Shown here: piece by piece, positions 16,692-25,593 of the stretch
Numbering within the stretch: position 1 is the first letter of the stretch
How the letters are laid out: every line of letters begins with the position of its first letter
From: Mesorhizobium sp. M4B.F.Ca.ET.058.02.1.1
GTDB lineage: Bacteria; Pseudomonadota; Alphaproteobacteria; Rhizobiales; Rhizobiaceae
Assembly: GCF_003952505.1 (NCBI RefSeq)
Contig: NZ_CP034450.1
Coordinates: forward strand, 5,270,001 to 5,334,000
Length of the DNA stretch: 64,000 nucleotides
Reading direction: 5' to 3'
Program-made: the position numbers and the translations under genes
Notes under the pieces: model-generated
What the model was told of the DNA's origin: nothing
What the model saw: the letters and a program-made list of their open reading frames with translations, nothing else
Database searches by the model: none

Positions 16692-18005
16692 TCAAGCGCT
16701 CTTGCGGGCAGCTGGCTGCCTTGCGAAGAGCTGGCGGAAGACCGGGTAGATGTCGGCCGGAGTGGCGATGCGGGTCATCTGGAAGTTCGGCCATTTCTGC
16801 GCGACGACGCTGTAGGCGCGCCACAGCGACGTCCCGTTTTCGGTGGCTCCGAAAATATGGCTCTCGCGTTCGTCGATGATCTCGACATAGGCGAAATATT
16901 GGCAAAGACGCATGAGCGCGCCGTCGAGCAAAGCTATGCAGCGTTCCGAATCGGTGGCGAAATTGTCACCGTCCGAAGCCTGGGCGGCGTAGATGTTCCA
17001 CTCGTTGGCCGGGTAGCGTTCTTCGATGACGCGGCGCATTTCGTCGAGCGCCGTGGAAACGACTGTGCCGCCGCTTTGCGTGCAATGGAAGAAGGTTTCC
17101 TCGTCCACCTCCTGGGCCTCGTGGGTGTGGCGGATGAAGACCACCTCGGTGCGCTCGTAGCGCCGTTTCAAGAACAGATGCAGAAGCACGAAGAAGCGTT
17201 TGGCCAGATCCTTCTCGCGCTCACCCATCGATCCGGACACATCCATCAGGCAGAACATCACGGCACTGGCATTCGGCAGCGGCCGGGGATCGAAGCGATT
17301 GAAGCGGATGTCGATCGGATCGACATAGGCGATGCGTTTGCGGCGGCGCTCCAGCCGTTCGAACTCCTTGCGCAAATCCGCGACACGCAGACGCGTCGCT
17401 GCGCTGGCCGGCTGAGAGTCCAGCGCGGCGATCTGCCCGGCGATGGCATCCACGTCCGCCTGCTTCGGCCGCCTCAACGCTATGCGGCGGCCATGACTGT
17501 TGCGCATCGTACGCGCGACGTTGATGTTGGTCGGCGAACCGGTTGTCGCGAAGCCGGCGCGCTGCGACTTGAAGGCGAGGATTTCCTTGAGGTTGAGCTT
17601 GACCATGTCGGGCAGTTCGAGATCCTCGAAAAACAGATCGAGAACCTCCTCACGCGACAGCACGAAACGGAAATCGTCTTCCGAGACTGTGTCGCCCGGA
17701 GACGACGACCCGGCGCCGCCGCCCTGGCCGGGTTTGGGGATCAGGTCTCCCGGAGAGAAACTCTTGTTGCCGGGCAGGATGTGCTGGCGCCGCCCGCTGT
17801 TCCTGGCATCGTTGAAGCTCGGCTCACCGGTACCTTTTTCCGGCATCGGCACGGCGTATTCCCTGTCCGCCTCGGCGATCCGGCCGGTGCGTATGCGGTC
17901 GCGTATGCTGCGCTTCAGTTCTTCCCGCGCGCGCCGGAGGAAGCGCTGGCGATTGCCCAAGCTCTTGTCCTTGGGATTCAGGCGGCGGTCGATGAAGATC
18001 GGCAT
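16692..18005 (-). CDS. yeaH: YeaH/YhbH family protein (DUF444)
   Basis: A 437-residue DUF444 protein. It begins MPIFIDRRLNPKDKSLGNRQRF, as family members do, and carries a von Willebrand A-like metal site (CLMDVSGSMGE) in the C-terminal half. Residues 80-115 are low-complexity and Gly-rich. E. coli yeaH is cotranscribed with the PrkA-like kinase gene yeaG. Here it sits 17 bases after prkA and 11 bases before spoVR. The ATG at 18005 is chosen over an upstream in-frame codon at 18026 because it gives the conserved N-terminus. Confidence 0.93.
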   Translation of the reverse strand: MPIFIDRRLNPKDKSLGNRQRFLRRAREELKRSIRDRIRTGRIAEADREYAVPMPEKGTGEPSFNDARNSGRRQHILPGNKSFSPGDLIPKPGQGGGAGSSSPGDTVSEDDFRFVLSREEVLDLFFEDLELPDMVKLNLKEILAFKSQRAGFATTGSPTNINVARTMRNSHGRRIALRRPKQADVDAIAGQIAALDSQPASAATRLRVADLRKEFERLERRRKRIAYVDPIDIRFNRFDPRPLPNASAVMFCLMDVSGSMGEREKDLAKRFFVLLHLFLKRRYERTEVVFIRHTHEAQEVDEETFFHCTQSGGTVVSTALDEMRRVIEERYPANEWNIYAAQASDGDNFATDSERCIALLDGALMRLCQYFAYVEIIDERESHIFGATENGTSLWRAYSVVAQKWPNFQMTRIATPADIYPVFRQLFARQPAARKSA

Positions 18006-18022
18006 GGAACCCCCGGGCGTTC

Positions 18023-19972
18023 TCAACCCGCCTTGTTCACCCGCATGTACCAGTCCACCAGCCGACGCACCTGACGCTGGGTGTAGCCACGCTCGACCAT
18101 GCGCTGCACGAATTCATTGTGCCGCTTCTCGGTGACGCTGTCCTGCTTGGAGCCGAAGCTGATCACCGGCAGAAGGTCTTCGACCTGGCCGAACATGCGC
18201 TTTTCGATGACCTCGCGCAGCTTTTCATAGCTTGTCCACGACGGGTTGCGACCGTGATTGCGCGCCCGGGCTCGCAAGGTGAATTTCACCACTTCGTTGC
18301 GGAAGTCCTTGGGATTGGCGATGCCGGCCGGCTTTTCGATCTGTGACAATTCGTTGTCCAGCACCTCGCGGTTTAGGATCTGGCCGGTGTCGGGATCCTT
18401 GTAGTCCTGGTCCTCGATCCAGGCATCGGCATAGGCGATGTAGCGGTCGAACAGGTTCTGGCCGTATTCGCTGTAGGACTCCAGATAGGCCTTCTGGATC
18501 TCGTGGCCGATGAATTCGGCATAGCGCGTGGCGAGTTCAGACTTGGTGAACTCGAGATAGGCGGCTTCCGTCTGCTTCGGAAATTGCTCCCGCTTGATCG
18601 CCTCCTCCAGGATGTACATCAGGTGAACAGGATCGGCGGCCACTTCCTTGGTGTCGTAGTTGAAGGTCTGCGACAGGATCTTGAAGGCAAAGCGCGTGCT
18701 GACGCCGGTCATGCCCTCGTCGACGCCGGCGGCGTCGCGGTATTCCTGCACCGACTTCGCCTTCGGGTCGATCTCCTTCAGGCTCTCGCCGTCATAGGCG
18801 CGCATCTTGGTGTAGCGCGGTGAATTATCGTGCTCGGCCAGGCGCGTCGAGACGGTGAAGCGGCTCAGAATATCGAGAACTTCCGGAGCGCAGGGGCTGG
18901 CCGCCAATTCGCTTTCGCGCAGCAGCTTCTCGTAGATCTGCCTCTCTTCGGTAACCCGCAGGCAATAGGGAACCTTGACCACAAGGATGCGATCGAGAAA
19001 CGCCTCGTTGTTCTTGTTGTTCTTGAACTGCTGCCATTCTGATTCGTTGGAATGCGCCACGACGATGCCCTGGTAGGGGAAGGCGCCGAAATTCTCGGTG
19101 CCGTTGTAGCTACCCTCCTGCGTGGCGGTCAGCAGCGGATGCAGGACCTTGATCGGCGCCTTGAACATCTCGACGAATTCGAGCAGGCCCTGCGTCGTGC
19201 GATTGAGCCCGCCGCTGTAGGAATAGGCGTCCGGGTCGGACTGGCTGAAATTCTCCAACTGCCGGATGTCGACCTTGCCGACCAGAGCCGAAACATCCTG
19301 GTTGTTCTCGTCTCCCGGCTCGGTCTTGGCAATGCAGATCTGGCGCAGCCGCGACGGCATCAGCTTGACGACGCTGAATTTGGAGATGTCTCCGGACAAT
19401 TCGTCGAGGCGCTTGGCCGCCCATGGCGAAATCAGCCCGTTCAGCCGGCGGCGGGCTATCCCGTATTTGTCCTCCAGCAGGTCGCCCATGTGGTCGGGGT
19501 TGAAAAGGCCGAGCGGCGATTCGAAAACGGGGCTGATCTGGTTGCCGGCCTTCAGCGTGTAGATCGGCCGCTGCTCCATGAGCTTCTTCAATCGCTCGGC
19601 GAGTGATGACTTGCCGCCGCCGACAGGACCGAGCAGATAGAGAATCTGCTTGCGCTCCTCGAGCCCCTGGGAGGCATAGCGGAAATAGCCGGCGATACGC
19701 TCGATCGTATCCTCCATGCCATAGAAATCGGCGAAGGACGGATAAACCTTGACGGTCCGGTTGGAGAAAATGCGGCCGAGCCGCTCGTCCTTGCTGGTGT
19801 CGATCAGGTTTGGCTGGCCAATCGCCGCGACCATCCTTTCGGGCGCCGAGGCATACATCGATTTGTCTTCGCGGCAGGCAAGGAGGAATTGCTGGAGGCT
19901 GATCTCTTCCTGTGCGGCATTGGTATAGATCTCCGAGAACAGGTCGAAGACGTCGGATTGGTTCTCGCGCAT
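18023..19972 (-). CDS. prkA: PrkA-type serine protein kinase (AAA+)
   Basis: A 649-residue PrkA/YeaG-family protein with an N-terminal AAA+ domain. The P-loop GPVGGGKSS lies near residue 116 (YLLGPVGGGKSSLAERL), and the C-terminal PrkA kinase-like domain covers roughly residues 395-645. In other bacteria the protein acts in stress, nitrogen starvation or sporulation responses, as a kinase or an AAA+ protease. It is the first gene of prkA-yeaH-spoVR. The leader upstream contains a possible EcfG-type promoter. Confidence 0.95.
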   Translation of the reverse strand: MRENQSDVFDLFSEIYTNAAQEEISLQQFLLACREDKSMYASAPERMVAAIGQPNLIDTSKDERLGRIFSNRTVKVYPSFADFYGMEDTIERIAGYFRYASQGLEERKQILYLLGPVGGGKSSLAERLKKLMEQRPIYTLKAGNQISPVFESPLGLFNPDHMGDLLEDKYGIARRRLNGLISPWAAKRLDELSGDISKFSVVKLMPSRLRQICIAKTEPGDENNQDVSALVGKVDIRQLENFSQSDPDAYSYSGGLNRTTQGLLEFVEMFKAPIKVLHPLLTATQEGSYNGTENFGAFPYQGIVVAHSNESEWQQFKNNKNNEAFLDRILVVKVPYCLRVTEERQIYEKLLRESELAASPCAPEVLDILSRFTVSTRLAEHDNSPRYTKMRAYDGESLKEIDPKAKSVQEYRDAAGVDEGMTGVSTRFAFKILSQTFNYDTKEVAADPVHLMYILEEAIKREQFPKQTEAAYLEFTKSELATRYAEFIGHEIQKAYLESYSEYGQNLFDRYIAYADAWIEDQDYKDPDTGQILNREVLDNELSQIEKPAGIANPKDFRNEVVKFTLRARARNHGRNPSWTSYEKLREVIEKRMFGQVEDLLPVISFGSKQDSVTEKRHNEFVQRMVERGYTQRQVRRLVDWYMRVNKAG

Positions 19973-20024
19973 GATTATGTGCCCTCGGAGCCGCTCTGGC
20001 TGCCAGTCGGCTCATCACATATTC

Positions 20025-20050
20025 AACTGCCGGAAAGCGTTGTTGGTTCC
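20025..20050 (-). promoter_or_regulatory. possible EcfG (RpoE2)-type promoter for prkA
   Basis: On the minus strand GGAAC (20050-20046) is followed after 16 bases by CAGTT (20029-20025). The consensus general stress promoter of alphaproteobacteria is GGAAC, 16-17 bases, then CGTT, so the -35 is perfect and the -10 is one base off. It lies about 55 bases before the prkA start. The rest of the 363-bp gap at 19973-20335 holds no gene that I can see; it must also contain the promoter of the hydrolase gene at 20336. Confidence 0.35.
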
Positions 20051-20335
20051 CTCCAATTGAAGAAGAACACGTGCAATCTGGCGTTGACCTCCGGCAAGGC
20101 ACCCGATGTGGCCGAAATGCCTGCCTGTAGAATAACGTGGTGATTGCCAGTCTACCTTCAAGGGTATTTCGATTGGTTTTCGCATTCGCATCTCGCAGCC
20201 GGGATTCAGGGGCAAGCACGAATGCCCGGACGTCGCCTCGCCGCCGGACTTTCAAGCTCAGGTCATTACCAATCCTTAACTGGACGCCTGTGGCGCGCAT
20301 GTGCACTCTGCCAATGAAAACGGCCGGAGGTGGTG

Positions 20336-21148
20336 ATGATCGATCGGCGCAGTCTCATCATGGCATCGATGGCGGCACTGATGCCCGCTGGGGCATTCGC
20401 CGCGCAGCATCTCAGCCAGCCCACGCGGCAGAGCTTCGACTACGGCCCGGCCAGGCTCGATATCTACACGCGCGACGGCTTCAGGGGCCGGCCTGTCGTC
20501 TTCTTCATCCACGGCGGTGCGTGGCGGATCGGCAACCGCAACAACGTCGACGCCAAGCCCGGCTTCCTGCTCGACAACGGCTTCCTGTTCGTCTCGATCG
20601 ACTATCGCATGCTGCCCGAGGCCAACGTGGCCATCCAGGCCGGCGATGTCGAGAAGGCCTATGCCTATGTGCGGGCCAACATCGCCAAATATGGTGGCGA
20701 CCCCGACCGCATCGCGGTGATGGGCCATTCGGCCGGCTGCCATCTGGCGGCACTGACCGGCCTGCGCGGCGGATTGCCCGGCGTCGCCGCGCTGGTGCTC
20801 GATGATACCAAAGCCTACGACATCGAGGCACTGGCCAAGGCGCAGGGCGGCAGGCTGCGGCCGATCTACGCGCAGGCCTTCCCCGACCCGGCCCGATGGC
20901 GCGCGCTGTCGCCAGCGACCTATATCGGGAGCGGCAAGCATCCGCCTGTCTTCGTCGCCTATTCGAAAGCGCCGATCCGCGCGGTCGCCGCCCGCGCCTT
21001 CACCGATCGGCTGCGGGTGGCCGGCACAAAGGTCACGCTGTTCGACGGCAGCGCCTATACGCACATGGCGATCAACCGCCGCTTCGGCGAGGAGGGCGAT
21101 GCGTTGACCGGCGCGGCGATGGCGTTCCTGAAGGCGGCGGTCGCCTGA
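20336..21148 (+). CDS. secreted alpha/beta hydrolase (esterase/arylformamidase-like)
   Basis: A 270-residue alpha/beta hydrolase of the hormone-sensitive-lipase/kynurenine-formamidase type. The oxyanion motif is FFIHGGAW and the nucleophile elbow is GHSAG; the His is probably in YTHMAINRRF near the C-terminus. An N-terminal hydrophobic stretch ending AFAA suggests export. The ATG at 20336 has GGAGG five bases upstream; GTG codons at 20330 and 20333 are poorer choices. It is a single-gene unit and the substrate is unknown. Confidence 0.82.
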   Translation: MIDRRSLIMASMAALMPAGAFAAQHLSQPTRQSFDYGPARLDIYTRDGFRGRPVVFFIHGGAWRIGNRNNVDAKPGFLLDNGFLFVSIDYRMLPEANVAIQAGDVEKAYAYVRANIAKYGGDPDRIAVMGHSAGCHLAALTGLRGGLPGVAALVLDDTKAYDIEALAKAQGGRLRPIYAQAFPDPARWRALSPATYIGSGKHPPVFVAYSKAPIRAVAARAFTDRLRVAGTKVTLFDGSAYTHMAINRRFGEEGDALTGAAMAFLKAAVA

Positions 21149-21304
21149 CTTCACCGGCTCGCCCGCCTCACCTATGCGGCTGCGTTCGCAGGCAGGGCCG
21201 CGCTCCCTAGCCAAACTGGATCACGTCAAAGTCCGCGGCAGGACATTGCAGCTTGAGCGCTAGTGGTTTCAGATGCGGAGGATCGCCACGGCGGAGGGAA
21301 CGCG

Positions 21305-22858
21305 ATGAATGGGGCCGACGTTCTTTGTGACGTGCTGCTGGCGAACGGCGTCAACGTCTGCTTCGCCAATCCCGGCACGTCCGAAATGCACTTCGTCGCG
21401 GCGCTCGACCGCAAGCCGGAGATGCGTTGCGTGCTCGGCTTGTTCGAAGGCGTGGTGACCGGGGCAGCCGACGGTTACGCCAGGATGACCGACCGGCCGG
21501 CCGCGACGCTCCTGCACACCGGTCCCGGGCTGGCGAATGGATTGGCCAACATTCACAATGCCCGGCGCGCCCGCGTTCCGATGATCAACATCGTCGGTGA
21601 CCATGCCTCCTATCATCTGGCGCTCGACGCGCCGCTCACCAGCGACATCGAGAGCCTGGCGGCGCCGATGTCGCGCTGGGTTCGCCGCATCGACGGTCCG
21701 GACGATGTCGAACCCGCGGCGCAGGCGGCGTTGCGCGCCTCGCTGACGCCGCCCGATATCACGACCCTGATCCTGCCGGCCGACGCCGCGTGGGGCGGCG
21801 CCGGCCCAGTGGTGTCGGCCAAAGTCGAACTGGCACCGGCACCTGCGGTCGACATGGGTACCGTGCGCAAAATTGCCGAGGCCATTGGCGGTGCGCCAGG
21901 ACGGGTCGGCATGATCGTACGCGGGCTGGCGGCCCGCGAGGAGGCGCTCGAAATCGCCGGCCAGATCGCCGCGGCCATGGAGGTTCGCCTGTTCAGCGAG
22001 GTCCTGGTCGCCCGGATGCAGCGCGGCCGTGGTCGCGTGGCGCCGAGCCGCATTCCCTATCCGATCGACGCCGCGCGAACGCTACTGGCGGACATCGATG
22101 TCTTGATCCTTGTCGGGGCGAAGGAGCCGGTGGCCTTCTTCGCCTATCCCGGCAAGCCGGGACGGCTGGTGCGAGATGGCTGTGAGGTGCTGACACTCGC
22201 AGCGCATGGCGAGGACCTGAAGGCGGTGCTGGCGGCGCTTCGCGACGAACTCGGCATCAAATCGCCGCAGCCGCTCGCGGTCGCGACGGCCTTTCCCGAT
22301 GAGCCGACACCACGCGGCAGGCTGACCGACGATGCGATCGCGCTTTCCGTGGCGCGGAAACTGCCCGAGAATGCCATCGTCTGCGACGAGGCTGTCACCT
22401 CGGCACGGCGCTATTTCGCCCTGTCGGCCTTTGCCGCGCCGCACGACTACATGATGGGCGCAGGCGGATCGATCGGCGGGGGTATTCCGATGGCGACCGG
22501 AGCGGCGATCGCCTGTCCCGGCCGCAAGGTCATCAATCTGGAAGCGGATGGCAGCGGCATGTACACGGTGCAGGGGTTGTGGACCCAGGCCCGGGAAAGG
22601 CTCGATGTCGTCACCATCATCTTTTCCAACCGGACCTATGCGATCCTGCATGGCGAGATGCGCAATGTAGGGGTCAATGCCATCGGCGAGAACGCAAGGC
22701 GGATGCTCGATCTCGACCAGCCGGCGCTGGATTGGGTTTCGCTGGCGAATGGCATGGGCGTGGAAGCGGCGCGCGCCGACACATGCGAGCGGTTCGATGC
22801 CTTGCTGGACAGCGCTCTTTCTCGCACGGGGCCGTTCCTCATCGAAGCGCTGATCTGA
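21305..22858 (+). CDS. thiamine pyrophosphate enzyme, acetolactate synthase large subunit-like
   Basis: A 517-residue ThDP enzyme with the usual three domains: N-terminal pyrimidine-binding domain (catalytic Glu in LGLFEGVVTGAADGYARM), central domain, and C-terminal cofactor domain. The ThDP motif reads EADGSGMYTVQ...SNRTYAIL instead of the common GDG...NN, although the Mg-binding Asp and Asn are kept. GGAGGG upstream supports the ATG at 21305. No small regulatory subunit gene is adjacent, and the branched-chain amino acid operon is not here. The protein is therefore more likely a catabolic decarboxylase or carboligase of the benzoylformate decarboxylase-like group than IlvB. Confidence 0.82.
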   Translation: MNGADVLCDVLLANGVNVCFANPGTSEMHFVAALDRKPEMRCVLGLFEGVVTGAADGYARMTDRPAATLLHTGPGLANGLANIHNARRARVPMINIVGDHASYHLALDAPLTSDIESLAAPMSRWVRRIDGPDDVEPAAQAALRASLTPPDITTLILPADAAWGGAGPVVSAKVELAPAPAVDMGTVRKIAEAIGGAPGRVGMIVRGLAAREEALEIAGQIAAAMEVRLFSEVLVARMQRGRGRVAPSRIPYPIDAARTLLADIDVLILVGAKEPVAFFAYPGKPGRLVRDGCEVLTLAAHGEDLKAVLAALRDELGIKSPQPLAVATAFPDEPTPRGRLTDDAIALSVARKLPENAIVCDEAVTSARRYFALSAFAAPHDYMMGAGGSIGGGIPMATGAAIACPGRKVINLEADGSGMYTVQGLWTQARERLDVVTIIFSNRTYAILHGEMRNVGVNAIGENARRMLDLDQPALDWVSLANGMGVEAARADTCERFDALLDSALSRTGPFLIEALI

Positions 22859-22881
22859 GCAGCTCGGTAACCCGCCAAGCC

Positions 22882-23184
22882 TTACCAGCGGGTCTGCTCG
22901 CCCGGCGCGGCGGGTTCGATCGCCAGCGCATGCACACCGGCCTTCAGTTCGTCGGCCAGCAATTCGTTGACGGCGCGGTGGCGCTCGATGCGGCTCATGC
23001 CGGCAAAGGAAGGCGAGACGATGCGAACGCGGAAATGCGTCTCGCCGGTGCCGTCGAAGGCGCCGTGATGGTCGGAGCCGGAATGATGATGGCCCGCGTG
23101 AAGGTGGCTCTCGTTGATGATGACCAGCCGCTCCGGCGAGAATGCCGCCTTCAGCTTGTCTTCCATCGTCGACTGTATGGACAT
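22882..23184 (-). CDS. bolA: BolA family protein
   Basis: A 100-residue BolA protein. The fold is recognisable from MEDKLKAAFSPERLVIINES and the family core THFRVRIVSPSFAGMSRIERHRAVNELL. A His-rich insert (HLHAGHHHSGSDHHG, about residues 27-41) may bind an Fe-S cluster with a monothiol glutaredoxin. BolA proteins control morphology, iron homeostasis and stress responses. The gene is divergent from a J-domain gene, and a three-copy repeat lies just upstream of its start. Confidence 0.94.
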   Translation of the reverse strand: MSIQSTMEDKLKAAFSPERLVIINESHLHAGHHHSGSDHHGAFDGTGETHFRVRIVSPSFAGMSRIERHRAVNELLADELKAGVHALAIEPAAPGEQTRW

Positions 23185-23206
23185 TGGAGCTTCCCTTCAC
23201 CACATG

Positions 23207-23272
23207 ACGGCATAGCCGCAAATTGTTGACGGCATAGCCGCAACCTATCTACGGCACAGCTGCAAAATCTCA
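23207..23272. promoter_or_regulatory. three direct repeats with exact 22-bp period (operator-like)
   Basis: ACGGCATAGCCGCAA occurs at 23207-23221 and 23229-23243, and ACGGCACAGCTGCAA at 23251-23265. The start-to-start distance is exactly 22 bp, two helical turns, so all copies face the same side of the DNA. The first two contain a CGGC-ATA-GCCG palindrome. The array begins 22 bases upstream of the bolA start, so it overlaps where the bolA promoter should be. Confidence 0.7.
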
Positions 23273-23339
23273 ATTTCAGACCGCTTTTAAGCCGCGATTC
23301 AGCGGTTAGGGCGATCATCGCGGAAATGTCAATTCTTGT

Positions 23340-23353
23340 TTCGCACGTGCGAA
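23340..23353. promoter_or_regulatory. perfect 14-bp palindrome upstream of the J-domain gene
   Basis: TTCGCACGTGCGAA is an exact palindrome with a CACGTG core. It ends ten bases before the ATG at 23364, so a bound dimeric protein would block the promoter or the early leader. Confidence 0.6.
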
Positions 23354-23363
23354 CAGCCCATAA

Positions 23364-23993
23364 ATGGGTGAGATGAAGCCGTATCCCAAATATTTCGAGA
23401 AAATCCGCATCCGGCCGGAAAAGGACGCGGAGCTGAAGTCGCGCGCACCGATCTGCCAGTGGGACGGCTGCAAGGAGGCCGGCACCCATCGCGCGCCGGT
23501 CGGGCGGCTGAAGGAGGGCGAGTATTTCCGCTTCTGCTTCGAGCATGTGCGCGAGTACAACAAGGGCTTCAACTACTTCTCGGGCGTGCCGGACACCGAG
23601 GTCGCCCGCTTCCAGAAAGAGGCACTGACCGGACACCGGCCGACCTGGCGCATGGGAGCCAATGGCGGCGGGATGCGCTCGGCGCCCGATTTCGCCCAGC
23701 AGCGCTCCGGCCGCGCCGGCTACTACAACCGCATGCGCGACCCCTTCAACCTATTCAACGGGCCCAAGGATCCGCGCGAGGCGCGCGAGCGCAAGGCCAA
23801 GCCCCTTGAGGCCAAGGCACTGGAAACTCTTGGCCTTGATACAAAGGCGACTGGCAAGGATATCAAGGCGCGCTATAAGGAACTGGTTAAGCGTCACCAT
23901 CCGGATGCGAATGGCGGCGACAGGGGTTCGGAAGACCGGTTCCGCGATGTGCTCCAGGCCTATCGCGTGCTCAAGCAGGCAGGATTGTGCTGA
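23364..23993 (+). CDS. J-domain protein (DnaJ-like)
   Basis: A 209-residue protein with its J domain at the C-terminus (about residues 150-205, with the HPD motif in RHHPDANGGD), not at the N-terminus. The front two-thirds is a family-specific domain with CQWDGCKEAGTHRAPVG, whose Cys and His might bind metal. Such proteins are widespread in rhizobia and likely stimulate DnaK. ATG at 23364 and ATG at 23373 are both possible starts. The gene is followed by cobS after 120 bases. Confidence 0.88.
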   Translation: MGEMKPYPKYFEKIRIRPEKDAELKSRAPICQWDGCKEAGTHRAPVGRLKEGEYFRFCFEHVREYNKGFNYFSGVPDTEVARFQKEALTGHRPTWRMGANGGGMRSAPDFAQQRSGRAGYYNRMRDPFNLFNGPKDPREARERKAKPLEAKALETLGLDTKATGKDIKARYKELVKRHHPDANGGDRGSEDRFRDVLQAYRVLKQAGLC

Positions 23994-24014
23994 GCGGCCC
24001 TACGGTTCGTGTCG

Positions 24015-24041
24015 TTTTCCAACTTTCACAAGGTTGGAAAA
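24015..24041. terminator. hairpin between the J-domain gene and cobS
   Basis: TTTTCCAAC and GTTGGAAAA form a perfect 9-bp stem with a 9-base loop. There is no U-tract, so it may be an intergenic palindrome of unknown role, or it may slow transcription into cobS. Confidence 0.45.
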
Positions 24042-24116
24042 GGCTCTAAGACCGCCCCCGGACAAAATCGATTGCCGGCGAAATCAGCCATTTCGCCCGT
24101 GGAGACGTGGATAGAG

Positions 24117-25103
24117 ATGAACAAGGTCGACCGCGACATCGCCAACCTGCCCGACACGACAGTGTCGGTGAAGGACAAATTCGGCTTCGATTCCAAGATG
24201 GTGGTGCCGGCCTATTCGGTTTCTTCGGAGCACGTTCCGGACGTCGATCCCGACTATTTGTTCGACAAGAACACGACGATGGCGATCCTCGCCGGATTTG
24301 CCTACAACCGCCGGGTCATGGTGTCTGGCTATCACGGCACCGGCAAGTCGACCCATATCGAGCAGGTCGCCGCGCGCCTCAACTGGCCCTGCGTGCGCGT
24401 CAACCTCGACAGTCATGTCAGCCGTATCGACCTCGTCGGCAAGGACGCCATCGTCGTCAAGGACGGGCTGCAGGTCACCGAATTCCGCGACGGCATCCTG
24501 CCCTGGGCCTATCAGCACAATGTCGCGCTCTGCTTCGACGAGTACGACGCCGGCCGTCCGGACGTGATGTTCGTCATCCAGCGCGTGCTGGAATCTTCGG
24601 GCCGCCTGACGCTGCTCGACCAGAGCCGGGTCATCCGCCCGCATCCGGCCTTCCGGCTGTTCGCCACCGCCAACACGGTCGGCCTGGGCGACACCACCGG
24701 CCTCTATCACGGCACGCAGCAGATCAACCAGGCGCAGATGGACCGCTGGTCGATCGTCACCACGCTGAACTATTTGCCGCACGACAATGAGGTGAACATC
24801 GTGCTGGCCAAGGCCAAGCACTATCGCGACAGCAAGGGCAAGGATATCGTCAACAAGATGGTGCGGGTCGCCGACATGACGCGCTCGGCCTTCATCAACG
24901 GCGACCTTTCGACCGTGATGAGCCCGCGTACCGTCATCACCTGGGCAGAAAACGCCGAGATCTTCGGCGATATCGGCATGGCGTTCCGGCTCACCTTTCT
25001 CAACAAGTGCGACGAGCTGGAGCGATCGGTGGTCGCCGAATTCTACCAGCGCGCCTTCGGCGAAGATTTGCCCGAATCCGCCGCCAACGTGGTGCTGGGG
25101 TAG
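24117..25103 (+). CDS. cobS: aerobic cobaltochelatase subunit CobS
   Basis: A 328-residue AAA+ protein. The P-loop is [10 protein letters not shown] near residue 71, with a second motif [15 protein letters not shown] near 140. CobS, CobT and CobN together insert cobalt into hydrogenobyrinic acid a,c-diamide in aerobic vitamin B12 synthesis, and CobS supplies the ATPase motor. The ATG at 24117 gives the standard N-terminus [18 protein letters not shown] and lies after GGATAGAG. CobT is not immediately next: a small secreted-protein gene lies between. Confidence 0.96.
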   Translation: MNKVDRDIANLPDTTVSVKDKFGFDSKMVVPAYSVSSEHVPDVDPDYLFDKNTTMAILAGFAYNRRVMVSGYHGTGKSTHIEQVAARLNWPCVRVNLDSHVSRIDLVGKDAIVVKDGLQVTEFRDGILPWAYQHNVALCFDEYDAGRPDVMFVIQRVLESSGRLTLLDQSRVIRPHPAFRLFATANTVGLGDTTGLYHGTQQINQAQMDRWSIVTTLNYLPHDNEVNIVLAKAKHYRDSKGKDIVNKMVRVADMTRSAFINGDLSTVMSPRTVITWAENAEIFGDIGMAFRLTFLNKCDELERSVVAEFYQRAFGEDLPESAANVVLG

Positions 25104-25113
25104 CGCTGACCTC

Positions 25114-25584
25114 ATGGAAGCGGCGTGCCGGACATTTCTGTGGAGCATCCCGGTACTCTGTTTGTCGATCTGTCAGGCAGCCATGGCTCAGACCGCACCA
25201 TTTACACCGGGCCAGATTTGGACTTATCACGGAGCAGCGCCCGCTTCCTCGCGAGTAATTGTAGGTGCGGCTGACACTTTTGCGGGAAAAGGCCAGCCGA
25301 TCGTTTCGATCTCCGTCACCGACGTGCCGATACCGACCAATGAAAAGGAGATGCAGACTGTGGCTCATTTGCCCGTTGCTGCCGATGCGCTGCGGGCGAG
25401 TGTCGTTGAGCTTGAGGGCACGGGGTCTGTTCCAGATGGTTTTGAGAGTGGATACCGTCAGTGGCGACAGACTTATGACTCCGGAAAAGCAGGCTATTTC
25501 ACAATTTCGGTTGAGGGAATTGTCCGGATACTCCGCACTCAATTTGACCAACGGACAACAGGCCAGCAGCCGGAAATGAAATAG
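25114..25584 (+). CDS. secreted hypothetical protein inserted between cobS and cobT
   Basis: A 156-residue protein with a signal peptide (hydrophobic residues 7-24, cleavage after AMAQ). The mature part shows PGQIWTYHGAAPASSRVIVGA and PIVSISVTDVPIP, a small beta-rich pattern, and one short helical segment. I do not recognise a family. It starts 11 bases after cobS and ends 10 bases before cobT, so it is embedded in the operon. Its codon use is visibly less GC-rich at third positions than its neighbours, which suggests later acquisition. A periplasmic role is not obviously linked to cobalt insertion. Confidence 0.68.
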   Translation: MEAACRTFLWSIPVLCLSICQAAMAQTAPFTPGQIWTYHGAAPASSRVIVGAADTFAGKGQPIVSISVTDVPIPTNEKEMQTVAHLPVAADALRASVVELEGTGSVPDGFESGYRQWRQTYDSGKAGYFTISVEGIVRILRTQFDQRTTGQQPEMK

Positions 25585-25593
25585 AGACGTATT

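Noticed and set aside
23207..23272. Three repeats considered as a CRISPR array
   Set aside because: The copies are only 15 bases, adjacent with 7-base gaps, and there are no spacers of 30 or more bases or cas genes.
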